Shown here: in pieces, positions 46,061 to 55,943 of the stretch
Layout of the letters: each line of letters begins with the position of its first letter
How positions within the stretch are numbered: the first letter of the stretch is position 1
Assembly: GCA_026981655.1 (NCBI GenBank)
Contig: JALSIJ010000046.1
Coordinates: 1-64,000, forward strand
Reading direction: 5' to 3'
From: Rhizobiaceae bacterium
Lineage (GTDB): Bacteria; Pseudomonadota; Alphaproteobacteria; Rhizobiales; Rhizobiaceae
DNA: 64,000 nucleotides
Program-made: the position numbers and the translations under genes
Notes under the pieces: model-generated
What the model was told of the DNA's origin: nothing
Seen by the model: only the letters and a program-made list of their open reading frames with translations
The model's database searches: none

Positions 46061-48415
46061 TTAGAATTTTGTACTGATACCAAACCGGAACATTTCAGTG
46101 CGGTCATAGGATTCTTTAAGCAGCGCATGGGATAAATCCACCCGCAATGGACCAAATGGTGAGTCCCAGATAATTGAAGCGCCCACAGAAGCCCTAAAGC
46201 TAATATCATTCAACGTTGACTGACTTCCCGCCGCATTTGCACCTGCAAAGCCGCCAGAATATTCGTTGCCATACAATGTTCCGCCTTCAGCAAAGAAAGC
46301 ACCGCGTAATCCAAAGGACCGTGAAAGCACGGGCAACGGAAACTGAACTTCAGCAGTTGCATTAATGTAGGTTGTTCCACCCAAAGGTTCACCCGTATCC
46401 AGATCACGTGGACCGAGACCATATCGGGAGAAACCGCGAATGGTTTCACCACCCTGGAAGAAGTTGTCAGCAATACGTAAATCCTGACCAATACCGATCA
46501 CATGACCGGCACCCACCGCAAGCACTCCAACAAGATCGCGTTCTTCAGAAAGGGTATAATACCCACTGGCACGAGCAATTGTCTTAATATATTGCGCATC
46601 ACCACCAAGACCCGCATATTCCTGACTCAGCGTTGCATAGATGCCCTGGTGAGGGTTTTTCAAGTTGTCGATCGAATTATACGTCAAAGTATAACTAAGC
46701 GCTGACGTCGTCCAATTGCCAACACTGACGACCTGCTGTGTCGCAAGAGACAATGATGTCAAAGCCAAACTGGTTTTGAATGCCTCGTCCTTATATTCAT
46801 AAGCAACCAGAATACTCAAATTATCAGTTAAAGGCGCTGCAGCGCGAATTTTTGCAGACGAAGTTTCTTTGTCATATCTGACATCGTCAGATGCATTGGT
46901 TGTCAGACGCGACAGATCGAACCCGGCTGCAATTCTGCGGCCAAGAAAGTAAGGTTCGGTGAATGACAATTCATATTTCTGATCATCAGCACCAAGTCCA
47001 CCGGCAACCCGAATGAACTGGCCGCGACCAAGAAAGTTTTTCTCCGAGAATGAAATTTCAGCAATCGCACCACTGTCAGAAGAATAACCACCACCAATCG
47101 AAAACTCGCCTGTAGGATTATCAACGACATCCACATAGACAACTATTCTGTCTGCGGCCGATCCTGGACCAGTGGTAATATTCACATTCTTAAAAAAGCC
47201 AAGACGATCCAACCGTTGTTTTGCCCGCTGAATTAGGATTTTATTATAGGCATCGCCCTCAGAGACATCGAATTCACGACGTATCACATAATCACGTGTG
47301 CGGGTATTGCCTCGAATTTGAATGCTTTCAATGTAGACCCTTGGGCCCTCATCAATGTAATACACCAGCGAAATCGTACGATCATTGAAGTTTCGATCAC
47401 CTCGAGGGCTAACCTCAGCAAAAGCATTGCCATCGCCGGCAATCTTACTGGTCAGTGACACCAGTGTTTTCTCAATGCTTCTTGCGCTGTAAACTTTGCC
47501 CGATTTCGATACCAGCTCACGATAAAGCGCATTTGTATCAACATTAGGCAACGCATTTTCGATGACCACATCGCCAAATGTATAACGATCACCCTCTTCA
47601 ACAGTTACGGTGATTGTGTATTTATTCGACCCCTGATCCAAATCAGCAACTGTCGAAATGATACGGAAATCGGCATATCCACGATTATAATAGAACCGGC
47701 GCAATTTCTCTTCATCAGCACGCATACGGTCAGGATCGTAGATATCATCCTTACGCAGCCAGCTGAGCAGATTTGATTCATTGATTGAAATTATATCAAT
47801 CAAACGACGATCACTATAGGCATTATTACCAACGAAGTTGATGTCGGCAATTTTAGTCCGATCACCTTCAACAATATCAAACACCACATTGGCGCGATTA
47901 TTTTCCAGGCTAACTACACGGCCGGCAATAGAAGCAGCATTACGACCGGTACGGCGATAAGCCTCACGAATACGCTGGACATCGCTTTGAAGTTTGTCAT
48001 CGGTAAAAATTGAACGGCCTGAAAGCTGCACAATACTTTTCAACCGGTCATCTTTCAGGCGTTTATTGCCGGAAAAGATAACTTCGTTAACTGTTGGGTT
48101 TTCAGACACTTTAACAATCAGAGTGCGGCCACTTTGAAAAACCTGCACATCAGAGAACAGGCCTGTAGAAAAGAGCTGCTTCAGCGATTCATCAATTTCA
48201 AAGCTGGAAAAAGAACGACCAGGCTTGATTGTCACATAAGAACGGATGGTTTCAACATCTACCCGCTGATTACCACTAACACTAATGCGACTGACAACAG
48301 CAGCTTCCGAAACGGTAGTGCTTGTTGCAATGATAGCACCACCGATGACAACCGGCGCCGCAAATAAAGAAACAGCAGTTATGATTGCGCGAACTGATTT
48401 ACCTATAGACTTCAT
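46061..48415 (-). CDS. bamA: Outer membrane protein assembly factor BamA
   Basis: This 784-residue protein has a signal segment (about 1-38, ending ATSTTVSEA), five POTRA domains (from VVSRISVSGNQRVDVETI to about residue 415) and a C-terminal 16-strand barrel. The barrel contains the conserved GLGPRDLDTGEPLGG near-loop-6 region (family motif VRGF, here IRGFSRYGLG), SPFGPLRVDL and a terminal Phe. It inserts beta-barrel proteins into the outer membrane. RseP is encoded 204 bp upstream. Confidence 0.97.
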   Translation of the reverse strand: MKSIGKSVRAIITAVSLFAAPVVIGGAIIATSTTVSEAAVVSRISVSGNQRVDVETIRSYVTIKPGRSFSSFEIDESLKQLFSTGLFSDVQVFQSGRTLIVKVSENPTVNEVIFSGNKRLKDDRLKSIVQLSGRSIFTDDKLQSDVQRIREAYRRTGRNAASIAGRVVSLENNRANVVFDIVEGDRTKIADINFVGNNAYSDRRLIDIISINESNLLSWLRKDDIYDPDRMRADEEKLRRFYYNRGYADFRIISTVADLDQGSNKYTITVTVEEGDRYTFGDVVIENALPNVDTNALYRELVSKSGKVYSARSIEKTLVSLTSKIAGDGNAFAEVSPRGDRNFNDRTISLVYYIDEGPRVYIESIQIRGNTRTRDYVIRREFDVSEGDAYNKILIQRAKQRLDRLGFFKNVNITTGPGSAADRIVVYVDVVDNPTGEFSIGGGYSSDSGAIAEISFSEKNFLGRGQFIRVAGGLGADDQKYELSFTEPYFLGRRIAAGFDLSRLTTNASDDVRYDKETSSAKIRAAAPLTDNLSILVAYEYKDEAFKTSLALTSLSLATQQVVSVGNWTTSALSYTLTYNSIDNLKNPHQGIYATLSQEYAGLGGDAQYIKTIARASGYYTLSEERDLVGVLAVGAGHVIGIGQDLRIADNFFQGGETIRGFSRYGLGPRDLDTGEPLGGTTYINATAEVQFPLPVLSRSFGLRGAFFAEGGTLYGNEYSGGFAGANAAGSQSTLNDISFRASVGASIIWDSPFGPLRVDLSHALLKESYDRTEMFRFGISTKF

Positions 48416-48619
48416 TCGATAACTCGTCCCTGATTACCGCTTTGCCTCTAGTCAAAATCCTGACTACAGACTCACCAGCTTCCCAACTTACTATTAACCG
48501 TTTTTACAGTCTTTTTCAAAACACGCAACCACCATCGTGCAAAGAAATTACCATTATTTTTATTTTATTGCCAATCTTAGCCACAAGATTAACGGGCCGT
48601 TAACAATCCGAGCGTGTCT

Positions 48620-49756
48620 CTACCCCGGAAACAACCTTAAAATATCATTCCTCGTGGCAAATAACATTAAACCGAGCATGCACAACATTCCGAATTTATA
48701 GCCCATTTCCTGCGCTTTTTCGCTCAAAGGCGAGCCTTTTAGAGCTTCTATCCCGTAGAAAAGCAGATGTCCGCCATCGAGCATCGGAATTGGAAACAGG
48801 TTTAATAACCCGATACTAACCGATAAAACTGCAGCCAATGTGATCAATCGATCGTAACCCAGTGTAGCAACTTGTGATGAGATTTGCGCGATACCGACAG
48901 GCCCACGCAGCTGTGACGCATCCTGTCTGCCGACAATGACCTGCCCCAAAAACTTCAATGTTCGGGTTGCAACCGACCATGTTTGTGTAACAGCAAGAGA
49001 AGTTGCGGAAAAAACACCATGTTCAATCTTACGAAAATTCGATTTATCAGAAGAACTGGAGATACCCAAAATTCCAACTGAATAGGCGTTGCCAAACCGG
49101 TCTTTTTGCTCGGTCATACGCGGTGTTGCCGTCAGCTCCTTCATGATGCCGTTGCGTTCGACTTCGATGCGCAGCGAATTTCCGGCACTCAAACTGATGG
49201 CATTTTGCAGATCGCTGAAAGAGGCAATTGCTTCACCGTCAACACTGATAATTTTGTCACCGGGCTTGAATCCGGCATCCATTGCAGCCGTTCCCTCTTT
49301 TACCGTACCGACCACCGGGTCAACGACAAAACTTCCATTATTGAAGAAAGTGACCGCAAATATTACAATTGCCAGAATAAAGTTCGCCACCGGACCGGCA
49401 ACCGCAACAAGTGCCCTTTGCCAGACCTTCTTGCTTTCATAGGCACTATCGCGCTCATCGGCATCCATTGCGGCCAGTTTTTCATGGTCCGGATCACTGG
49501 CAACGCCAGCATTACCAAAAAACTTCACATATCCGCCAAGCGGAATTGCACACAATTTCCATCGGGTCCCAAACTTGTCACTATACCCGATTATCTCAGG
49601 CCCAAAACCAACGGCAAAAGCTTCGATTTTGATGCCGTTCCATCGGCCAACCAGATAGTGGCCAAGCTCATGAAAAAACACGACAATTGTCAACACAAAC
49701 AGAAAAGGGACCACCGTCCCGATAACCCATGAGCCTAGTTGCAGAATACTATCCAT
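48620..49756 (-). CDS. rseP: RIP metalloprotease RseP
   Basis: This 378-residue S2P-type membrane protease has the zinc motif H29-E-L-G-H33 in the first helix, one PDZ domain (GTAAMDAGFKPGDKIISVDGEAI; E. coli has two) and the second metal site NLFPIPMLDGGHLLF. It cleaves anti-sigma factors and leftover signal peptides in the inner membrane. The single PDZ is typical of alphaproteobacterial forms. It starts 135 bp after cdsA with no dxr gene between them. Confidence 0.95.
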   Translation of the reverse strand: MDSILQLGSWVIGTVVPFLFVLTIVVFFHELGHYLVGRWNGIKIEAFAVGFGPEIIGYSDKFGTRWKLCAIPLGGYVKFFGNAGVASDPDHEKLAAMDADERDSAYESKKVWQRALVAVAGPVANFILAIVIFAVTFFNNGSFVVDPVVGTVKEGTAAMDAGFKPGDKIISVDGEAIASFSDLQNAISLSAGNSLRIEVERNGIMKELTATPRMTEQKDRFGNAYSVGILGISSSSDKSNFRKIEHGVFSATSLAVTQTWSVATRTLKFLGQVIVGRQDASQLRGPVGIAQISSQVATLGYDRLITLAAVLSVSIGLLNLFPIPMLDGGHLLFYGIEALKGSPLSEKAQEMGYKFGMLCMLGLMLFATRNDILRLFPG

Positions 49757-49890
49757 GATTTAGATAAACCTTTTGATTGAGAATCTGAATCATCCAAGAT
49801 CCAAGCGGCCAGTTTTAAGTGGTTTTCACCTGATAAATAGTCAATTTTGCGTCAATATCAAATTTATCTGTAGCCGCCAATTTTATTTGG

Positions 49891-50685
49891 CTAAATTACC
49901 CCTACAAGCATCAGCAGATAAAAAGCAACAGCAGCGACAATCAAACCATCTACCCGGTCCATAATACCGCCATGTCCGGGAATCAACTGCCCAGAGTCCT
50001 TTACGTTAAAATGTCGCTTGACCCAGGATTCAAAAAGATCGCCCAATTGCGAGAATATGGATGTAACTCCAGCGATCAACAGCGCAATTTCCGGTCGGTC
50101 AAAATCAAAAAACTGTAGCCAGATAACAGTGCCGACAATTGCCGTAATCAATCCGCCTAAAAATCCCGACCAGGTTTTCTTCGGCGAAATCGTCGGCGCC
50201 AGCTTTGGTCCGCCAATCGCCCGCCCGGCAAAATAAGCCCCAATATCGCTCCCCCAGACAATGATAAATATCCAGAAAATTACCATCAAACCATGCTGCG
50301 CATCGCGAACCTGACTAAGCGCAATTGCGGGCAACAACGCATATACAACGCCCCCGGCCGCCCAGAGTTTACCCTTTGCGACAAAGCCTAAAACGCCAAG
50401 CGCAAATGCGCCAACGGCACAAATTAACAATGCCTCGTCAAAGCGCCCAAACATTATGGCGCTTCCCCCAAGCAGAACAAATAACCAGCTGGATAACTTG
50501 AAGGCCGAGCCTTGGTTTACCTGGGTAATCGTCGACCATTCCCGGAAAATCAAAAGTGCGGCAATGCCCATCAGCACCCGAAAATAGGTTCCACCAGCCC
50601 AGGTAACAGCCAGAACAAGTGTGCCCAAAACAAGGGCAGAGACAAGCCGAAGCGGCAGATCACTATTGGCCTTGGCAGAGCTCAC
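49891..50685 (-). CDS. cdsA: Phosphatidate cytidylyltransferase
   Basis: This 264-residue polytopic membrane protein (about eight helices) has the CDS signature SWVKRHFNVKDSGQLIPGHGG plus DRVDGLI near the C terminus, and SPKKTWSGFLGG in the middle. It makes CDP-diacylglycerol from phosphatidate and CTP. The start overlaps the uppS stop by four bases. Confidence 0.96.
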   Translation of the reverse strand: MSSAKANSDLPLRLVSALVLGTLVLAVTWAGGTYFRVLMGIAALLIFREWSTITQVNQGSAFKLSSWLFVLLGGSAIMFGRFDEALLICAVGAFALGVLGFVAKGKLWAAGGVVYALLPAIALSQVRDAQHGLMVIFWIFIIVWGSDIGAYFAGRAIGGPKLAPTISPKKTWSGFLGGLITAIVGTVIWLQFFDFDRPEIALLIAGVTSIFSQLGDLFESWVKRHFNVKDSGQLIPGHGGIMDRVDGLIVAAVAFYLLMLVGVI

Positions 50686-51422
50686 GAAGCCGTGCCCTGT
50701 GCCAATCCACCATATCTGCGGTCTCGAGAATGGTAGATGGAGATCGCTTTGGAAAATTCCTCGCGATTAAAGTCCGGCCAATGGCAATCGAGGAATACAA
50801 ACTCGGAATAGGCAGCTTCCCAAAGCAGAAAATTTGACAATCGCATCTCGCCGGAAGTCCTAATAATCATATCAGGATCAGGAAATTTGGCCGTTTCCAA
50901 ATTTGCACCAATCATCTCACAGTCAATATTTGAGGGATCAATTTTTCCACACTTCACATCATTGGCAAGACTTCGAACCGCCTGCGTAATATCGTTTCGC
51001 GCGCCATAATTAAACGCAATGATCAGTTCCAACCCGCTATTGTTGGCGGTCAGTATTTCCGCCTCTTCCAGCAAAGGGCCAATATCGCTGGGCAAATCGC
51101 TGCGTTCTCCGATTATGTTGACCCTGATATTTTCCCGGTGAAGTTCAGCCAGGTCCTTGCGAATAAACAGTTTCAGCAACCCCATAAGGTCATTGATTTC
51201 GCTTTTTGGCCTGGACCAGTTTTCTGAAGAAAATGAAAATATAGTCAGATATTCGATGCCAAATTCAATAGAACTGCGAATGGCCTCGCGAACAGCTTCA
51301 ACGCCTTTTCGGTGGCCAGCCGCACGCATCAGCCCACGCTGAGCAGCCCACCGCCCGTTGCCATCCATAATAATGGCAACATGTTGCGGTATCTTTTGAA
51401 CCTCATAGGAAGAAGGCGGCAT
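50682..51422 (-). CDS. uppS: Undecaprenyl diphosphate synthase (cis-prenyltransferase)
   Basis: This 246-residue protein opens with HVAIIMDGNGRWAAQRGL (catalytic Asp in MDGNGRW), continues with GVEAVREAIRSSIEFG, FSSENWSRP and IAFNYGARNDI, and ends with DMIIRTSGEMRLSNFLLWE and FLDCHWPDF. It makes the C55 carrier lipid for peptidoglycan and O-antigen, and so serves the sugar transferase at 1-822. Confidence 0.97.
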   Translation of the reverse strand: MPPSSYEVQKIPQHVAIIMDGNGRWAAQRGLMRAAGHRKGVEAVREAIRSSIEFGIEYLTIFSFSSENWSRPKSEINDLMGLLKLFIRKDLAELHRENIRVNIIGERSDLPSDIGPLLEEAEILTANNSGLELIIAFNYGARNDITQAVRSLANDVKCGKIDPSNIDCEMIGANLETAKFPDPDMIIRTSGEMRLSNFLLWEAAYSEFVFLDCHWPDFNREEFSKAISIYHSRDRRYGGLAQGTAS

Positions 51423-51467
51423 TTACTGAAGGCTCCAGAAATGATCAGCAATACGTTCGTTCCGACA

Positions 51468-52031
51468 TCAAACCTGCATTATTTCAGTTTCTTTAGCGGC
51501 CAGCATCTTGTCGATCTCGGAAATGGTATCATCAGTCAGTTTTTGCACTTTATCTGATTCTACCCGTGCATCATCTTGCCCGATATCTTTGTCTTTTTCC
51601 AGCTTCTTTAAATTTTCCATGCCATCACGGCGCACGTGACGCGCAGCCACTTTGGCTGATTCAGCATATTGATGCGCAACTTTAACAAGTTCCTTGCGGC
51701 GTTCTTCGTTTAACTCTGGCATCGGGAGACGCAAATTTGTGCCATCAACAACCGGGTTAATGCCAATTTTGGATTCACGAATAGCTTTTTCGACCCCGGC
51801 AACCATAGACTTGTCCCACACCTGAACAACAATCATTCTGGGTTCAGGCACATTGACGGTCGAGACCTGATTAAGCGGCATGGATTGCCCATAGGCTTCC
51901 ACCATAATCGGGTCCAACAGATGCGCCGAAGCGCGGCCGGTGCGCAATCCACTCAAATCATTTTTGAAGGACGCAATTGCGCCACTCATCCGTTTGGTTA
52001 AATCGTCAATATCAAAATCTGTCGTCGCCAT
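51468..52031 (-). CDS. frr: Ribosome recycling factor
   Basis: This 187-residue protein has the standard L-shape family pattern: [25 protein letters not shown], then [22 protein letters not shown] and [18 protein letters not shown], with the coiled-coil tail. With EF-G it splits post-termination ribosomes. It lies between pyrH and uppS in the conserved order. Confidence 0.98.
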   Translation of the reverse strand: MATTDFDIDDLTKRMSGAIASFKNDLSGLRTGRASAHLLDPIMVEAYGQSMPLNQVSTVNVPEPRMIVVQVWDKSMVAGVEKAIRESKIGINPVVDGTNLRLPMPELNEERRKELVKVAHQYAESAKVAARHVRRDGMENLKKLEKDKDIGQDDARVESDKVQKLTDDTISEIDKMLAAKETEIMQV

Positions 52032-52066
52032 CGTAAATTTCCCTGTTTGGTTCGCGCGAAATTCAA

Positions 52067-52810
52067 TTATTCGCTAATCGTGGTTGAACGGCCCTCACCG
52101 CATAAAATTTTTGCAAGACCGCCTTTATCCGCAATAGAAAATATAACAACTGGAATATTATTGTCACGTGCAAGGCTAACCGCGGCAGCGTCCATAACTT
52201 CCAGACCTTTTTCAAGCACCTCTGAATGAGAAAGGGATTCATACCTTACTGCATTTTGATCTTTTTTGGGGTCCGCTGAATAAACACCATCCACTTGCGT
52301 GCCCTTGAATATCGCTTCCGCACCAAACTCAGCTGCTCGAAGGGCAGCCCCCGTATCAGTTGTAAAATACGGACTTCCCGTACCACCGGCAAATATTACA
52401 ATCCGGCCTTTGCTGCGATGCTCAATCATGCCACGCTGCGTAAACGGCTCGCAGGCAGCTGGAATTGCCAGACCGGAAAGCACAACAGCTTCTGCGCCCT
52501 GTATTTCCAGTTCCATTCGAAGCGCCAACGCATTCATAACCGTTGCCAGCATGCCCATATGGTCGCCGGTAACCCGATCGGCGCCCTTGGCTGCTAATGA
52601 CAATCCTCGGAAGATATTGCCGCCGCCAATAACCACTCCAATATCAATGCCAAGCGCTTTGGCTTCAATAATATCGGCTGCGACCCGCGCCAGCGTTTCA
52701 GGATCTATACCGAATCCCTGCTCTCCCATAAGTGCTTCGCCGGAGGCTTTGTACAGAATTCGCTTATATTTCAGTTGTTTTCCCATCAAACCCGCCATCG
52801 GAACATTCAA
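52067..52810 (-). CDS. pyrH: UMP kinase
   Basis: This 247-residue protein has [21 protein letters not shown] (phosphate-binding Lys), [47 protein letters not shown] and [14 protein letters not shown]. It phosphorylates UMP to UDP. ATGs at 52798 and 52786 are alternative starts; none has a strong ribosome site. A GC-rich hairpin lies just upstream, between tsf and pyrH. Confidence 0.97.
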   Translation of the reverse strand: MNVPMAGLMGKQLKYKRILYKASGEALMGEQGFGIDPETLARVAADIIEAKALGIDIGVVIGGGNIFRGLSLAAKGADRVTGDHMGMLATVMNALALRMELEIQGAEAVVLSGLAIPAACEPFTQRGMIEHRSKGRIVIFAGGTGSPYFTTDTGAALRAAEFGAEAIFKGTQVDGVYSADPKKDQNAVRYESLSHSEVLEKGLEVMDAAAVSLARDNNIPVVIFSIADKGGLAKILCGEGRSTTISE

Positions 52811-52835
52811 ATATTACCTAAATTCGATACACGAA

Positions 52836-52861
52836 GGGCGCCGCGTTGTCACGCGACGCCC
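52836..52861 (-). terminator. GC-rich hairpin between tsf and pyrH
   Basis: A 10-bp stem with one G-U pair (GGGCGTCGCG / CGCGGCGCCC on the minus strand) surrounds TGACAA. There is no T-run, so partial termination, an RNA-processing site or RNA stabiliser are all possible. Confidence 0.5.
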
Positions 52862-52933
52862 CAATTTAAATTGGTATTTATCAGCACTTTGCCCGCCAAC
52901 CCGAATTGGGAAGCTTAAGTAAGTGTTGGTAAA

Positions 52934-53854
52934 TCAGGATTTACCAGACATTGCAGCAACTTCCGCCGCAAAATCTTCTTCTTTTTTCTCAATGCCATCA
53001 CCAAGTTGAAAACGAACAAAGCCTTTCAGCTCAATTTCCGCCCCAACTTCTTTTTCAGCATCTTTAAGAGCTTTTTCTACGGTATTTTCACCGTCAATTA
53101 CAAAGGTCTGGGAAAGAAGAACAACTTCTTCATAAAATTTACGCAAACGGCCTTCGACCATTTTCTCCACAATATTTTCCGGCTTGCCGGACTGGCGAGC
53201 TGATTCAGAAAAAATTGCGGTTTCGCGCGCCACAACATCCGCATCAACTTCATCCTTGGTTGCAGCCAGCGGGTTAGTTGCGGCCACATGCATGGCGACC
53301 TGACGGCCAATTACATCAAGTGCAGCAATGTCACCGGTTGATTCAAGCGCCACCAATACACCAATCTTGCCAAGGCCTTCGCCAGTGGCGTTATGGATAT
53401 AAGTGGATACAACACCACTTGAGACTTCCATTACCTTTGCACGGCGAAGCGCCATATTCTCACCAATTGTGGAAATTGCTTCGGTAATCGCTTCTTCAAT
53501 TTTTTTGCCACCAAGGTCAGCGGCCAGGATTGCTGCAACAGAACCATCAGTTCCAAGCGCCGCATTTGCAACACCATTAACAAGTGCCTGAAAATCATCA
53601 TTTCGAGCGACAAAATCTGTTTCGGAATTGAGTTCAACCACGGCAGACTTGGTGCCATTAGAAGCAACGCCAACAAGGCCTTCAGCCGCAGTACGATCAG
53701 ATTTTTTGCCAGCTTTAGCAATACCTTTTTTGCGCAACCAATCGATAGCAGCTTCAATATCGCCGTCAGTTTCTTTCAGTGCGGTTTTACAATCCATCAT
53801 GCCAGCGCCGGTTTTTCCGCGCAGCTCTTTTACCATTGATGCGGTAATTGTCAT
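52934..53854 (-). CDS. tsf: Translation elongation factor Ts
   Basis: This 306-residue protein opens [21 protein letters not shown] with the [13 protein letters not shown] motif of EF-Ts. Dimerisation-domain segments follow ([12 protein letters not shown] and a late [12 protein letters not shown]). It exchanges GDP for GTP on EF-Tu. It follows rpsB in the usual pair; the gap is 110 bp and contains a short GCCGG hairpin. Confidence 0.98.
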   Translation of the reverse strand: MTITASMVKELRGKTGAGMMDCKTALKETDGDIEAAIDWLRKKGIAKAGKKSDRTAAEGLVGVASNGTKSAVVELNSETDFVARNDDFQALVNGVANAALGTDGSVAAILAADLGGKKIEEAITEAISTIGENMALRRAKVMEVSSGVVSTYIHNATGEGLGKIGVLVALESTGDIAALDVIGRQVAMHVAATNPLAATKDEVDADVVARETAIFSESARQSGKPENIVEKMVEGRLRKFYEEVVLLSQTFVIDGENTVEKALKDAEKEVGAEIELKGFVRFQLGDGIEKKEEDFAAEVAAMSGKS

Positions 53855-53964
53855 ATCGACCTCTCTATATTGCCAAAGCCGCCACCCCGGCGACTTCCAT
53901 GCAATTATCAGTTTGAATTTAGATACGAGCCGGCATCAACCGGCCCGTCTACCAGCAATAGCGA

Positions 53965-55053
53965 CTAGCCTTTGGCCAGTTCTGCTGCCTGTTTAAGCCA
54001 TTCATCACGGTCGATGCGGCCTTTAAAAGAAAGACGGTCATCAACTTTAACAATGTCTTCCGGCGTAAAGTTAGCAATTTGCTCGAACTTCGTAATGCCA
54101 AGTGCATTCAATTTTCCAAGCAGCACTGGACCAACACCTGAGATCTTGGTTAGATCATCACCATCACCTTCAGGTGCCGAGAATAATGGCGCACTATCAT
54201 CACTTGCGGCGGCAGCTTCTGGCGCGGCTTTAGGTGTAGTTTTCGGCTCTGCTTTTTCGGCTGGCGCAGCTTCCTTAGCAGGCGCAGCCTCAACAACAGG
54301 CGCAGTTTCAAGAACCTCAACAGGCGCTTCTTCCATTGCACCAAGATCAACACCGCTTGCACCCTGTTGGCGCTGAATACCATCGAGAGCTGCTTTGGCA
54401 ATCAAATCGCAATAAAGCGAAATCGCACGTGCAGCATCATCATTGCCAGGAATTGGGAAATCGACAACATCCGGGTTGCAATTAGAATCCAATATAGCAG
54501 CCACAGGAATTTTCAGGCGGCGGGCTTCCTGAATTGCAATCATTTCTTTGTTGGTATCAATCACAAAAATAAGGTCAGGCTTACCGCCCATATCTTTAAT
54601 GCCGCCCAAAGCGCGTTCAAGTTTGTCGCGTTCACGGGTGTGGTTGAGCAATTCTTTCTTGGTAAAACCTTCACCACCACCGCTTAGCATTTCTTCCAAC
54701 TTACGAAGACGCTTGATCGAATTGGAAATGGTTTTCCAGTTGGTCAGCATGCCGCCGAGCCAACGCGCATTTACATAATATTGCGCAGAACGCTTTGCAG
54801 CATCGGCAATAATGTCAGATGCCTGACGCTTGGTGCCAACAAACAGCACACGTCCGCCACCGGCAACCGTATCGCTGACCTGTTGCAATGCTCGGTGCAG
54901 CAATGGCACGGTTTGCGAAAGATCGAGAATATGAATGTTATTTCTTTTACCGAAAATATATTGATCCATTTTCGGGTTCCAGCGGTGGCATTGGTGTCCA
55001 AAATGAACACCGGCTTCCAAAAGCTGGCGCATGCTAAAGTCTGGCAAAGCCAT
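53965..55053 (-). CDS. rpsB: 30S ribosomal protein S2 with C-terminal helix-hairpin-helix extension
   Basis: At 362 residues it is well over the about 240 of E. coli S2. Residues 1-230 are the S2 core: [36 protein letters not shown] and [17 protein letters not shown]. Then come an Ala/Pro/Glu/Lys linker (about 240-290) and a folded tail at 299-362, starting [21 protein letters not shown]. The tail is a helix-hairpin-helix unit, ending [18 protein letters not shown]. Similar tails appear on some ribosomal proteins and Fe-S subunits of alphaproteobacteria. A role in RNA or protein contact is inference. Confidence 0.95.
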   Translation of the reverse strand: MALPDFSMRQLLEAGVHFGHQCHRWNPKMDQYIFGKRNNIHILDLSQTVPLLHRALQQVSDTVAGGGRVLFVGTKRQASDIIADAAKRSAQYYVNARWLGGMLTNWKTISNSIKRLRKLEEMLSGGGEGFTKKELLNHTRERDKLERALGGIKDMGGKPDLIFVIDTNKEMIAIQEARRLKIPVAAILDSNCNPDVVDFPIPGNDDAARAISLYCDLIAKAALDGIQRQQGASGVDLGAMEEAPVEVLETAPVVEAAPAKEAAPAEKAEPKTTPKAAPEAAAASDDSAPLFSAPEGDGDDLTKISGVGPVLLGKLNALGITKFEQIANFTPEDIVKVDDRLSFKGRIDRDEWLKQAAELAKG

Positions 55054-55125
55054 GGCTCGCGTCTCCTAATCGGTTAATCCTCCGCGGAAAATGAATGCCA
55101 ACCTCATGCCGACATCACCGATGAT

Positions 55126-55272
55126 GTGCACCAATGCCATGTGAAGTTCACCAGGGGCTTGGGGCGCACATGCTTCCGCGTGTGTGATGAGCGGGCATTA
55201 CATCAGATTATTGAATATGGCAAGCAGGATTTTGCCGATACGTGGCTGGCATTTCAAATGCGTCAGCTTTAA
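55126..55272 (+). pseudogene. Possible remnant or very small ORF between rpsB and tenA
   Basis: A reading frame open from 55078 ends at TAA 55270-55272 and yields a protein-like run with FTRGLGRTCFRVCDERALH and QDFADTWLAFQMRQL. No ATG heads it; GTG at 55126 or 55141 could. It has no clear ribosome site and I do not know the family. It may be the decayed end of a gene or a real protein of about 48 residues. Its stop shares two bases with the tenA stop on the other strand. Confidence 0.3.
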
Positions 55273-55943
55273 TCGGAAAGTTCCAACCCCATTTGCCAGA
55301 AATCTGCTTCCAACCGTGTTGCCTGGCGAAAAATCTCCAGTAATCGAGGGTAACGTGCATCACTCATATATGTCGTTGCCAATTCATCCAGCAATGCAAT
55401 CATGTTGTTGGCAACCGCTTGATATTCATCAGACGCATATTCACCAATCCAAACGGCGTAAGGATTGGAAACCTCAAGCGCACCTGGAATATCGGCCAAC
55501 CGCGCGCCAATCTCACCATAGCCAATCATGCAGGGCGCAAGAGCGGCAAACAAATCGAGTAAATCACCCGCCTGGCCAGCATCAAGCACAAACCGCGTAT
55601 AGGCAATTGTTGCCCGCGCCTCTGCCACCCCCTCAACCTGATCAGCTGAAAGCCCCCATTCCTTGCAAAGTCTTAAATGCAGGTTCATCTCCACATCCAA
55701 GATCGCCTTCAAGCCCTCATGACTTTGTCGCATCAATTTAAGCGATGGGGCTTTATAGATAGCCAGTGCATAGGCGCGTGCAAACTGGATCAAAAACAGA
55801 TAATCCTGCACCAGATAATGGCGAAATGAGTCACGCGACAACGAGCCGTCACCCATCTGCTCAACAAAATCATGACGGCAATAGGCATCCCACTCCGGCA
55901 ATGCATCACGTTTTAAGCGTTCAAACAAAGACAGATCGCTCAA
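55269..55943 (-). CDS. tenA: TenA family aminopyrimidine aminohydrolase (thiaminase II)
   Basis: This 224-residue all-helical protein has FRHYLVQDYLFLIQFARAYA, APCMIGYGEIGARL (the Cys-containing helix) and PYAVWIGEYASDEYQ with the late Glu expected in TenA. It salvages the pyrimidine half of degraded thiamin. The start overlaps the dnaE stop by four bases, so it is translationally coupled to the polymerase gene, an odd functional partnership. I see no TPP riboswitch in front. Confidence 0.88.
   Translation of the reverse strand: MSDLSLFERLKRDALPEWDAYCRHDFVEQMGDGSLSRDSFRHYLVQDYLFLIQFARAYALAIYKAPSLKLMRQSHEGLKAILDVEMNLHLRLCKEWGLSADQVEGVAEARATIAYTRFVLDAGQAGDLLDLFAALAPCMIGYGEIGARLADIPGALEVSNPYAVWIGEYASDEYQAVANNMIALLDELATTYMSDARYPRLLEIFRQATRLEADFWQMGLELSD

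Noticed and set aside
49106-49732. 208-codon plus-strand ORF
   Set aside because: Antisense to rseP, including its zinc motif and PDZ; no independent coding signal.
52299-52922. 207-codon plus-strand ORF
   Set aside because: Antisense to pyrH with no start site and no recognisable domain.
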